Below are positions 1 through 6,863 of a DNA stretch of 6,926 bases, one piece after another. The notes under the pieces were generated by a model. It was given only the letters and a program-made list of their open reading frames with translations, made no database searches and was not told the origin of the DNA. Source of the stretch: CAZCDS01 sp964497585 (GTDB lineage: Bacteria; Desulfobacterota; Desulfomonilia; Desulfomonilales; Desulfomonilaceae); the NCBI GenBank assembly GCA_964497585.1, contig CAZCDS010000117.1, positions 1 through 6,926 of the forward strand. The letters run 5' to 3'. Numbering within the stretch: the stretch's first letter is position 1; the number at the start of each line of letters is the position of its first letter. A program made the translations under genes and the position numbers.

Positions 1-983
1 ACTATTCTTCCCGTGAGCCTGGCGTCGGCGAGGATCCTATAGTTATCATCGGTCGGTGTAGTGCCACGAAGAGTGTTGTTGCGAAGGTATACGCTTATTC
101 GAAGCAGGCCATCTCCTTGGACATGTATGTGGATCTCCAGAGATACCTCAAAGTAGGGAAGGGCTAATGAAAGCCCCTTCGTGTTCTCCTGAATCCACGA
201 GCCAAATGTAGCCTCGTTCACTAGACTCTCGGCACGCACCTTCGGTGTTGTTGCAAAAGTGGGCAATATGTCCGGTCTGGAACTGACCTCCGCGATGATT
301 TTATCGAGTATCTCCTGGATTTCCCCTTGGTCATCTATTTTTTTAGGGCCGCTACTCTTAGTTCGAAACCTTAGCCCGGGTACATCCACGCTGCGCCGTT
401 CACAGACCTCTGCCAAGGTCATGTGTCCCTCCGGTGGAGACTCCTCGGCCGATCCTCCAAGAGACTTCTTCTGTTCTTCCAGAGTTGGCAAATGCTTGGT
501 GTAGATAACGAAGTGCACACCGACTTCAATCTCTACCTCGTCATTCTCCGGTTTCACCAAAATCTCAAAACCCAGAGAAGAAGGGGGACGTCTAGTGTAG
601 TCACGGTCTTCGTTGTCCTCAACTTGACCTCGGTTCGGTGCCTCTTCCGTTTCGTCCTGCCCTTGGTCTTGAGAAGCAGCAGGAACCGCCTTCTTGCGTT
701 GCGGATCTGGCGTCTCACGGCATTGCGCATCTCCAGCCTCCACTACCTCCCCGTCTTCTGGCGCCTCGGGCTCGTCCACTTCCTTTCGCCACGGACCAAT
801 AACTCCCAGGTGGCATACATCGACGGGTGGTCTGTTAATCACGCGCAGCAGATGCCGACCGGCGAGTCGGTTTTCTAGAAGATCGAGAAAGTAGTCAACG
901 ATCTTTTTCTCATCCCGATAGTGCGTCGAAGAGATATCTCTGGGGGCATTCGCGGCAGGACTGGGACCCTGTGTGTTTGTCAT
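1..983 (-). CDS. drmA: DrmA-like DISARM helicase, N-terminal part only (runs off the left edge)
   Basis: This is an uninterrupted minus-strand frame of 327 codons from an ATG at 983-981, still open at position 1. No helicase motif is visible because only the N-terminus is here. Seen: an N-terminal helical stretch (residues about 20-45), then a P-x(n)-LGVIGPW segment (about 52-65); a hydrophilic, strongly acidic linker (about 67-129) rich in E, D, Q and P; a beta-rich segment beginning PSSLGFEILV (134-143) and continuing to VGVHFVIYTK (154-163); and a later beta-rich segment with LRISVYLRN (294-302) and YRILADARLTG (315-325). From memory, DISARM DrmA and related large helicases begin with a similar short 'GP...P..YL.G.L.P' block, an acidic linker and an 'SSLG' beta domain before the SF2 motor. 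The start is supported by AGGAG seven bases upstream. The ATG overlaps the stop codon of the upstream gene (ATGA), which points to coupled translation. Family assignment is inference; it could be another large defence helicase with this N-terminal module. Confidence 0.62.
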   Translation of the reverse strand, partial: MTNTQGPSPAANAPRDISSTHYRDEKKIVDYFLDLLENRLAGRHLLRVINRPPVDVCHLGVIGPWRKEVDEPEAPEDGEVVEAGDAQCRETPDPQRKKAVPAASQDQGQDETEEAPNRGQVEDNEDRDYTRRPPSSLGFEILVKPENDEVEIEVGVHFVIYTKHLPTLEEQKKSLGGSAEESPPEGHMTLAEVCERRSVDVPGLRFRTKSSGPKKIDDQGEIQEILDKIIAEVSSRPDILPTFATTPKVRAESLVNEATFGSWIQENTKGLSLALPYFEVSLEIHIHVQGDGLLRISVYLRNNTLRGTTPTDDNYRILADARLTGRI

Positions 984-3334
984 TTTTTCTCTCCTAAATC
1001 CACAATTCGAACAGCAGCCACTACACGAACTTGAACCGCAGCAAATACCTCTCCTATCTCATTACCGAGCTGCCTCGCACTGACGATGGCCTGCTCGTAG
1101 CCATGCCCTTGGATGATAGCTCGCAGGAGACTGTGTAGAGCCTTCCCCGCATTCCTCCTTCGGGCACGCTCCTCCTGAATCACCCTAAATGTCAGCTTGA
1201 TCATCGCACTGTTGGCGTATTTACCACTGCATTCTGCAATGACCTTCATGTCACTGTACTGTTGGGGGGCAATCCCCTCCAGTTCATCCTCACGGAACAA
1301 CGAGACAACGGCAGAATATCCGATATGAAGTCCTCGTTCCTCCAATTGCTGGAACAGTATCGTCCGATTGCCCTTGTGCTTTGCAAGGAGGGCAAACTTC
1401 GCCTCGTCCCAAAGCGCGAGCATCATCCTGTGATATGGGCTGACCTTGGCGTGTAAGGCCTCGAGCAGCCGGTCATATAGGCGCTCGTACACCCCGTCGA
1501 CCATGCTAACGACTTGCATCCCGACAAGGAGCTCGCCCGCCGTGTGACGCTGAATCTGCTCCGTTCCAGGATGATAGACATCAATGTTCTGCCATGGCGG
1601 ATAGTCTATCTCGGTTCCGTCCTCGAACCTCACCACTACGCACCGGCCGTACTCGCGAGGGATGCCTTCGACGTCATCGGTATGCCGCATTATGTCCTCC
1701 TGCCAATCTGGTTTGATCCCAGACGCGGCAAGCTTCTGCAAGTCTAACGCAGTCGGATCCAGGAGAGATGCTCTGACCTTTCGGACCCGGTTCTCTGTGT
1801 ACCCGGCCACGGAGATCCGTGGCCGTAGGGAAACCGTGGCAGTACCGTCACCACACGACGGCAAGCGTAGAGCCGTTAGGATCTCACATCGGTAATTGTC
1901 GCCTTGTAGGGACTCGGCGAATCCATAAATCTGGTCCTGCTGGGTCTCATCCACGTCCGCTTCGTACGGGTAGGTAAGTACCTCCGTTGAATGATTCGGA
2001 TAGAGGTCCAAGTGTCGTTGGAAGCCCGCACGGAATCCCAAGAGGAGTGTTCTCCGCTCTTCTCCAGCTGCTAAATGACGAGACTCTGACTTAGCAGAGA
2101 CCACCTCGACCCGACCCGTCGATAAGGCCTCGAACCAGTCGTCGACCAAATCGCCCAATTGTATGCTTAAGAGCGCCACCTCTCTCTCTGATGGCATCAC
2201 GACACGCAGGGAGCTATCGCCATGTACGAGATTATTGGACACCCTCTCAGCGACTCCCCAAAATTTCGATGGTTCTTGTCTTTCTAAGAGGAGTTCATAG
2301 ACCTTTCCGAGTCCTTCCACGATCCCTCGCCACTTTGCCTCTACTGCAACCTCTTGGGGACACTCCTCTTTGAGCCAAACCAGTCTCTTCTTGACAGGAA
2401 CAGCACCCCAGGTCTGATACGCGGAGTCCTCCAACTGAGACAGCGGCACCGCCAGTTGTCTGAGGCGGTGGTAGATCGACCACGCAGACCAGATCAGGGA
2501 GTGGTCCCTCCGAGCGTCCCGCTGGACATGAGCAAGAAGTTCGTGTACATCCGCGAGCGCAACATCCACCTCGGAGTCATCGCAGATCCAGATGAGCCGT
2601 TCCGAGTTCGTAGGACAGGCCGCTCTCCAACTAGGAATAAACTTGGCTACTGCGCTCTGGGCGGCCGGATCCCACAGCCAGACACGAGTCCTCTCTGGAT
2701 AGCCCAGATTCAGCAGTTCATATTCCACCAAGGGAGGAACCACAACGACGGCAATCGGTACATGGGCCATATGTTCCAGCAACCCAGGTAGGCGACTAAG
2801 CGTTCGGGGATGCATGGCATCGACGACAACCGCTCCTATCCTTCTCCCGGGTACACCGTCGCCAACCCACCCGATATTGGCGACGAACATCCTTGGCTTA
2901 GTGCCTATCACTGGTTTATAATGCGAGAAGCTCTCTATAGGCCAAATCTCTTGAAGGGAGACGTTACCGTCTCCAAGACGGATGTGCTTCAGCCGCTCTA
3001 GGGAGATCCCGACAGCGTGGGTGACAAGGAGAAGGTCCCCATGTAGCATCAGCCCCATTTTCTGCGAGACATCTAATCCTGCAGCACTGGAAGCCACGAA
3101 ATCTGAAATCAAAAGACCTGAAGCCAAGACGCAGGCAAGGTTCTCACCTGGAAACAGGGACATGAAGATGAGGCGTTGCGGATTACTTCGAGAAAAGGCA
3201 GCAAGCCGAGATACCATGACCGCACTCGCGCGTTCATGGGGAGGAGTCTCCCTCGGGAGAACCGGCTTGGTGAAGAGACCGTGTTCTAAGGTACCAGGAG
3301 ATGTTGCGTGTTTGCGGAACACTTCCTCCCACAT
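980..3334 (-). CDS. drmE: DrmE-like protein, probable DISARM accessory component
   Basis: 784-residue cytosolic-looking protein without signal peptide or clear membrane segment. Seen: an N-terminal alpha/beta region with hydrophobic strands at IGAVVVDAM (166-174) and VPIAVVVVPP (192-201), then RLIWICDD (246-253); an acidic, helical middle; a beta segment VVVRFEDGTEIDYPPW (566-581) followed by ELLVGMQVV (601-609); and a C-terminal helical block (about 632-740) where LEERGLHIGYSAVVSLF (664-680) is followed by an arginine-rich helix (713-728). This order, above all the 'LxxxGxxIxxxxVxxxF' block before 'ED.L.GIAPQQ', matches my memory of the C-terminal region of DrmE, a DISARM protein of unknown biochemical role and about this size. 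I see no intact Walker A motif. The N-terminal strand layout resembles a degenerate helicase/ATPase fold, which is inference. Its start lies inside the upstream methylase gene with a strong AGGGAGG eight bases before the ATG. The stop overlaps the start of the DrmA-like gene by four bases. The flanking methylase and DrmA-like genes support the call; an unrelated defence protein remains possible. Confidence 0.6.
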   Translation of the reverse strand: MWEEVFRKHATSPGTLEHGLFTKPVLPRETPPHERASAVMVSRLAAFSRSNPQRLIFMSLFPGENLACVLASGLLISDFVASSAAGLDVSQKMGLMLHGDLLLVTHAVGISLERLKHIRLGDGNVSLQEIWPIESFSHYKPVIGTKPRMFVANIGWVGDGVPGRRIGAVVVDAMHPRTLSRLPGLLEHMAHVPIAVVVVPPLVEYELLNLGYPERTRVWLWDPAAQSAVAKFIPSWRAACPTNSERLIWICDDSEVDVALADVHELLAHVQRDARRDHSLIWSAWSIYHRLRQLAVPLSQLEDSAYQTWGAVPVKKRLVWLKEECPQEVAVEAKWRGIVEGLGKVYELLLERQEPSKFWGVAERVSNNLVHGDSSLRVVMPSEREVALLSIQLGDLVDDWFEALSTGRVEVVSAKSESRHLAAGEERRTLLLGFRAGFQRHLDLYPNHSTEVLTYPYEADVDETQQDQIYGFAESLQGDNYRCEILTALRLPSCGDGTATVSLRPRISVAGYTENRVRKVRASLLDPTALDLQKLAASGIKPDWQEDIMRHTDDVEGIPREYGRCVVVRFEDGTEIDYPPWQNIDVYHPGTEQIQRHTAGELLVGMQVVSMVDGVYERLYDRLLEALHAKVSPYHRMMLALWDEAKFALLAKHKGNRTILFQQLEERGLHIGYSAVVSLFREDELEGIAPQQYSDMKVIAECSGKYANSAMIKLTFRVIQEERARRRNAGKALHSLLRAIIQGHGYEQAIVSARQLGNEIGEVFAAVQVRVVAAVRIVDLGEKK
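984..995 (-). promoter_or_regulatory. ribosome binding site of the DrmA-like gene
   Basis: On the minus strand AGGAG (995-991) is followed by seven bases and then ATG at 983-981. It lies within the last codons of the DrmE-like gene and supports the start used for the left-edge gene. Confidence 0.7.
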
Positions 3335-5247
3335 TTGATAAACCTCCCTGTAAGGCCAAATCTCTGCAACTGAGCCTGGTACAAATCGAGCAATTTCTCG
3401 GGGTTCTCTTGTCGTATGGCTTCACCGAGCGCGATCCCCATCGCAAGGATTTCACGCTCCTCGTCAGATTCGCCCGCAACGAATGTAATAGTTGGATCCA
3501 CCCTCCTGGAACGGCGGTTGCATTCCAGCACCAAATCATGCAGAATTGCCTTGCCGTTACGCTTTGTGATGTCAGCACTGTTCTCTGCTCGCGCTACGGC
3601 GGCAGCTCGAACGACGAAACCGCTTTCCACTAGCGCACTTGCGAGAGACTTCCAAGCCTGAATCTTTCGATTATGGTATGTCAGAATCAGTTTCCCTCCT
3701 TCACGCAACGTTCTTTGGCTTTCTTGAAGGCATTCGGTAATGACAGTTTCATAGAACTTCGCGTCGTGTCCCCTCCGTGGATTTGGAACGGCCTCCCTGC
3801 CTTCCAGCACTGGCGAGATACTACGGTAGTGGCCTAGCCAATAATGAAACAACCTGGCCAGCTCCCCATATTGAACATCATTAAAGTAAGGCGGATCTGT
3901 CAGAACCAAGTCAACGGTTCGGGACGCCAAGGACTGGCAGGAACTATCACCAGTCGAAATATGTACGTCGGCCTCAAAATCTACCCGGGAGTATGGAGCC
4001 GCCGTTCGTACCCCAACAACTCCTCGCGGCATGGTTGCGGACATCCACTTCACTGCGCGCACAGACGCCCTCAGGCGATTTACTAGCGTTCCCCGCCCCA
4101 TGGGACCTAGCAAGTTCGTCTCCACCGTCATCGTTGTATGGGCATAACGGTGGTTAGCGAGACCCTCGTATGCCTTGAGGTGATAGCGATCCCAGCGACT
4201 GAGGAACGCAGGCATTTCTGCAGCACCGATGACGGCCAAAGCCAGCCGATCGCGGCAACCAGGGGAAAAATCCATCTCGCGGATATGCTGTAAAGACTCC
4301 AGGAGCACCCTTGCCTGACGGGTCGTGTAGAGATCCCCCCATGATAGATAACCTGCCCGAAGTAACCTCCGGGTCTCCACCCCGTCTTCAATCCTAGTAT
4401 TAAGTTCGAGGAAATCCTCCGTGGCCACGCGTACATCGACGGGATCACTGGGTTCCACCTGTCGGACTAACGCCTTGTGGCGTCCTTTCTGTGTAGTCGA
4501 TTCCTGTACCAAAACTACCTTCCAGGTTGGCACTCCCCTGTAAAAACTATGCAGGACAGCTTCGTCACCGCAGTGTGGGCACTTTATGAAACCCTTGCGC
4601 TGTGACTTTACGTCCGACGCCCAGTCACATTTCGGACAGGTGAAAGTTCGTGTGTCCCGACGGCCTTTGGTCACACCTCCACACCGCCGACATCCGAAAA
4701 ACCCATTGACTTCATCTTTGTTACGCGATGCTAGCGAGAAAAGCGGATAGGGAAACAGGAAAACCTCGCGCAAGCAGGCAGGACAACTGCCAGTACGGAC
4801 CCTTAGCACGTGGGTAAGCTCCCGACCATCTGCGCGTCTGAACTCGGCGCGAAGAGGATCCAGATGGCGAAGGAGTTTGGTAACGGCTTCCTCGATTTCT
4901 TCGATAGCCACTTCCGAGAGGCTTGTTGCCAGGCTAAACGTTGGCCATGGATATAGTTCTTGCGCGTAAACAGGAATCCCTCGCAGTACGGACTCCAAAG
5001 CCACTGTACCCCCTCCGCTGAAGGGATCCGAGACCCTGAGAGTACGTGAGTTGGAGGCTTTAACAGCGGCGTCCAGAATACTGCCGATCATACTGTGAGG
5101 CCTTCTAGCCCACCATCGGTAGAGAGAGATGACTGGAGTGTAACTTTCTCGCCTCTTCTGATTGCGTGCTACCAATTCGTTGACGTCTGTCCAGTCAACG
5201 CAAGCCAATATCAGACGGTCCCAACCACGTTCTCGTTTACGGTGCAT
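3286..5247 (-). CDS. DUF1156-like DNA amino-methyltransferase (N4-cytosine/N6-adenine type) with two zinc ribbons
   Basis: 653-residue SAM-dependent DNA methyltransferase. Seen: an N-terminal SLYRWWARRP (41-50) as in DUF1156-type methylases; the SAM-binding motif I DPFSGGGT (74-81), followed by a 'VYAQELYPWP' segment (93-102); the catalytic motif IV TDPPYF (450-455), typical of enzymes that methylate exocyclic amino groups; and a C-terminal GGKLILTYHNRKIQAW (517-532). Between motifs I and IV is a ~370-residue insert with four CxxC pairs: C155/C158, C186/C189, C204/C207 and C223/C226. These are enough for two zinc ribbons and may be involved in DNA recognition. Motif I before motif IV with a long region between is the alpha-like order. 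The Pro-Cys motif of cytosine-5 enzymes is absent, so it is not DrmMII-like. Start ATG has GAAGGA eight bases upstream. The last 15 residues are encoded within the 49-bp overlap with the DrmE-like gene. Likely role: protecting host DNA for the neighbouring defence genes. The base and site modified cannot be told from sequence. Confidence 0.9.
   Translation of the reverse strand: MHRKRERGWDRLILACVDWTDVNELVARNQKRRESYTPVISLYRWWARRPHSMIGSILDAAVKASNSRTLRVSDPFSGGGTVALESVLRGIPVYAQELYPWPTFSLATSLSEVAIEEIEEAVTKLLRHLDPLRAEFRRADGRELTHVLRVRTGSCPACLREVFLFPYPLFSLASRNKDEVNGFFGCRRCGGVTKGRRDTRTFTCPKCDWASDVKSQRKGFIKCPHCGDEAVLHSFYRGVPTWKVVLVQESTTQKGRHKALVRQVEPSDPVDVRVATEDFLELNTRIEDGVETRRLLRAGYLSWGDLYTTRQARVLLESLQHIREMDFSPGCRDRLALAVIGAAEMPAFLSRWDRYHLKAYEGLANHRYAHTTMTVETNLLGPMGRGTLVNRLRASVRAVKWMSATMPRGVVGVRTAAPYSRVDFEADVHISTGDSSCQSLASRTVDLVLTDPPYFNDVQYGELARLFHYWLGHYRSISPVLEGREAVPNPRRGHDAKFYETVITECLQESQRTLREGGKLILTYHNRKIQAWKSLASALVESGFVVRAAAVARAENSADITKRNGKAILHDLVLECNRRSRRVDPTITFVAGESDEEREILAMGIALGEAIRQENPEKLLDLYQAQLQRFGLTGRFIKCGRKCSANTQHLLVP
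3335..3349 (-). promoter_or_regulatory. ribosome binding site of the DrmE-like gene, inside the methylase gene
   Basis: On the minus strand AGGGAGG (3349-3343) precedes the ATG at 3334-3332 by eight bases. It is close to the ideal Shine-Dalgarno sequence, lies within the 3' end of the methylase coding region, and fixes the start that creates the 49-bp overlap. Confidence 0.75.
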
Positions 5248-5261
5248 TGTTAAGTTCCTTC
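5248..5261 (-). promoter_or_regulatory. ribosome binding site of the methyltransferase gene
   Basis: On the minus strand GAAGGA (5261-5256) precedes the ATG at 5247-5245 by eight bases. It supports this start rather than a later methionine such as M53, which would cut off the conserved RWWARRP segment. Confidence 0.65.
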
Positions 5262-5327
5262 ACCGCTACTCCGATCATAGTCTCATTGAAGAGTCGTGTC
5301 TCACAATAACACGTAAAGCTAAGCAAT

Positions 5328-5363
5328 CGTGCCAAACTCGTTGTGTACTTACAGTTTAGCACG
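5328..5363 (-). repeat. inverted repeat / RNA hairpin in the methylase leader
   Basis: CGTGCCAAACT at 5328-5338 and AGTTTAGCACG at 5353-5363 are complementary over 11 bp around a 14-base loop, with one mismatch in DNA that becomes a G-U pair in the minus-strand transcript. The element is about 80 bases upstream of the methylase start in the 191-bp intergenic gap (5248-5438). No T-tract follows it on the minus strand, so it is not an ordinary intrinsic terminator. It could be an operator for a dimeric regulator, an RNA processing or attenuation element, or chance. I found no convincing -35/-10 pair in the rest of this gap. Confidence 0.5.
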
Positions 5364-5438
5364 GCAACCTATGCGTAAAAAGTAAAGTGTCGGCGGTCTG
5401 TCCTATCTCCACGTTGAGCAGCCCTGCGAATCTATCAA

Positions 5439-6719
5439 TTAATATTTTTGAGCTGTTGGTGATACTACCCCGAAAACCGTACCTCCTTGTCCGTAATTGA
5501 TCTCACCAATTGCATTGAAGTGTACGTATCCTCCAGATTCGTGATACATCTCGACTATCGATCGCAAGTTCATCGCGTTGGCCCGACCACTCGGAACGAC
5601 ACACAGTAGGCGCTTTTCTACGGATCCGCCCTGTTCGGCATAGGTCGTGATGCGCTCGAAATCCTGATCCATCGCCATTGCGAATAGGTGTCCTTGAAGT
5701 CCCAAGAAAAAGAGTTTGTTGTTTGAGAGCCGAAGGACAGTCCCTCGGGCTGGCCCGTCCACTACGCGACACAAGTTGGGGAAAAAGGTGAGTCCTGGCG
5801 AGACAGGAACTAAACCGAAGGTTTCGTATGGTCGCCCGTCTCCCCGGAAGAGCGGCACACGATTGAGGCTGAATGGATCGTCAAGTCTTCGTAGCGAAGC
5901 AATCCTCGTAGCTAAACTAGCAGCGAACTGTGATCGTCCACTCAGAAAAGATATCCAGTCTTGAATGAACTGAAGGCGCGACAATAGCTTTGTCCGTGGG
6001 GCGTCTCGCCGGTCGTCACCGGGAGGATCTATTAGCCAGCAACGAGCGCTTCCGTTCCTTCCAATAGCACCGATGGCACCATATCTTATCTCAGCGGGAA
6101 ACGGATACTGGCCATTACGTTCCAATTCCTCGATCTTGATCTTCTTCTGAGCGATAGATGCTCTGTGGGTCCTAATAGATCCAGATAGTTCATCCGTATT
6201 CTGGACAACAGATCCCTTTGCCTCAACGTGAACAACATGCTGACCATCGCTTCCTTGATCAACCGTCTCCTTGTAATCGAAAGTGGGCACGCCGTAAGGG
6301 CCAGGTCGCTCAGGAATTCTTTCCCAATCGGCCTCGTGAAGGCCGTGTATTTGGCCGATCACAGAAAGCGCTATCGCCACGCCGATCCGTTCGGTCATCG
6401 CGGGGTCCGCTGGGACAGCATCCTGAGCACTAACGACAGTCCCCCCGGTGAGATGCACCCATTCGTCAAGATCGTTGAGTGCACGATCCAGTTTTTTCGC
6501 AATCTCGTTGTAACGTCTATAGCCTGGTTTTCCAGGTCGCTTCAAGTAGAATAAGTAATAAGTCAGGAACTGCGCCGTAGGTATGTTGACGCCGGATGAA
6601 ACTACACTCGAAATACTCGCGGCTGACGGGTAGTCGAGCAGCTTTTGCATTTCATCGTCGTTGTAGTACTGGACCTCAATCCTTACAGCGTTTTGTGCAG
6701 TAGTACCGATTCTGCTCAT
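5439..6719 (-). CDS. hypothetical protein with PD-(D/E)XK-nuclease-like signature
   Basis: About 426 residues from the ATG at 6719-6717; a TTG two codons earlier (6725) is an alternative start, with AAGG five bases upstream of it, so the exact start is open. I recognise no named family. Seen: helices at about 50-90; then MTERIGVAIALSVIGQIHG (108-126), a helix bearing E110; PTFDY (145-149); and VVHVEAKGS (162-170). The pattern E...(helix)...D148...E166-x-K168 fits the catalytic core of PD-(D/E)XK nucleases, where a strand ending in ExK coordinates metal. Next come a lysine-rich helix (188-201), a YGAIGAIGRNG strand (213-223) and a ~200-residue C-terminal region with GLVPVSPGLTFFPN (302-315) and several hydrophobic strands, function unknown. 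No signal peptide or membrane segment is apparent. It lies 191 bp upstream of the methylase on the same strand, so it could be a restriction-like effector of the system, or an independent gene. The fold call is inference from a short motif. Confidence 0.8.
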   Translation of the reverse strand: MSRIGTTAQNAVRIEVQYYNDDEMQKLLDYPSAASISSVVSSGVNIPTAQFLTYYLFYLKRPGKPGYRRYNEIAKKLDRALNDLDEWVHLTGGTVVSAQDAVPADPAMTERIGVAIALSVIGQIHGLHEADWERIPERPGPYGVPTFDYKETVDQGSDGQHVVHVEAKGSVVQNTDELSGSIRTHRASIAQKKIKIEELERNGQYPFPAEIRYGAIGAIGRNGSARCWLIDPPGDDRRDAPRTKLLSRLQFIQDWISFLSGRSQFAASLATRIASLRRLDDPFSLNRVPLFRGDGRPYETFGLVPVSPGLTFFPNLCRVVDGPARGTVLRLSNNKLFFLGLQGHLFAMAMDQDFERITTYAEQGGSVEKRLLCVVPSGRANAMNLRSIVEMYHESGGYVHFNAIGEINYGQGGTVFGVVSPTAQKY

Positions 6720-6754
6720 CAGCAATCCAACCTTGGAGGCTTCTCAACTATTGA

Positions 6755-6863
6755 GTCTAACGCAAATAAGCAGTACATGCATAACAAGAATCATTTTTTG
6801 CAGTATAATTATCCATATAAGTATGATATTCGTTTTTTTAATACAGAATGGCGGTTTGGCCAA
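6755..6863 (-). promoter_or_regulatory. AT-rich probable promoter region for the minus-strand operon
   Basis: Positions 6761-6850 hold 24 G/C of 90 (about 27%), far below the genes. On the minus strand there are several -10-like hexamers: TATACT (6807-6802), TATCAT (6828-6823), and TAAAAA (6840-6835), the last 17 bases after TTGGCC (6863-6858). None has a strong consensus -35, so the region is more certain than any exact promoter. A small inverted repeat CTCAA-CTA-TTGAG at 6743-6755 lies just downstream, before the first gene. Confidence 0.4.
6781..6809 (+). promoter_or_regulatory. possible divergent plus-strand promoter
   Basis: A perfect TATAAT at 6804-6809 lies 17 bases after ATAACA (6781-6786, 4 of 6 to TTGACA). 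It would drive a gene to the right of the window. An ATG at 6921-6923 is the last possible start before the edge, but only two codons are visible, so no gene is called. In an AT-rich stretch such a match can arise by chance. Confidence 0.25.

Noticed and set aside
423..878. Plus-strand open frame of 151 residues
   Set aside because: It lies antisense to the DrmA-like gene, has no good ribosome binding site, and its translation is low-complexity and arginine/leucine-rich without a recognisable domain.
2354..2791. Plus-strand open frame of 145 residues
   Set aside because: Antisense to the DrmE-like gene, whose reading frame is uninterrupted and has a strong ribosome binding site; the product shows no domain pattern.
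2982..3338. Plus-strand open frame of 118 residues over the DrmE-like start
   Set aside because: A shadow of the minus-strand gene; no supporting motif or ribosome binding site.
4128..4448. Minus-strand open frame of 106 residues within the methylase gene
   Set aside because: Out of frame inside a gene with clear methylase motifs on both sides; composition is that of a frame-shifted translation.
5295..5313. CGTGT...ACACG inverted repeat in the methylase leader
   Set aside because: Five-base arms with a nine-base loop are expected by chance; kept apart from the stronger repeat at 5328-5363.
5418..5427. GCAG-CC-CTGC short inverted repeat after the first gene, as a terminator
   Set aside because: A four-base stem with a two-base loop and no T-tract; too weak for a terminator.
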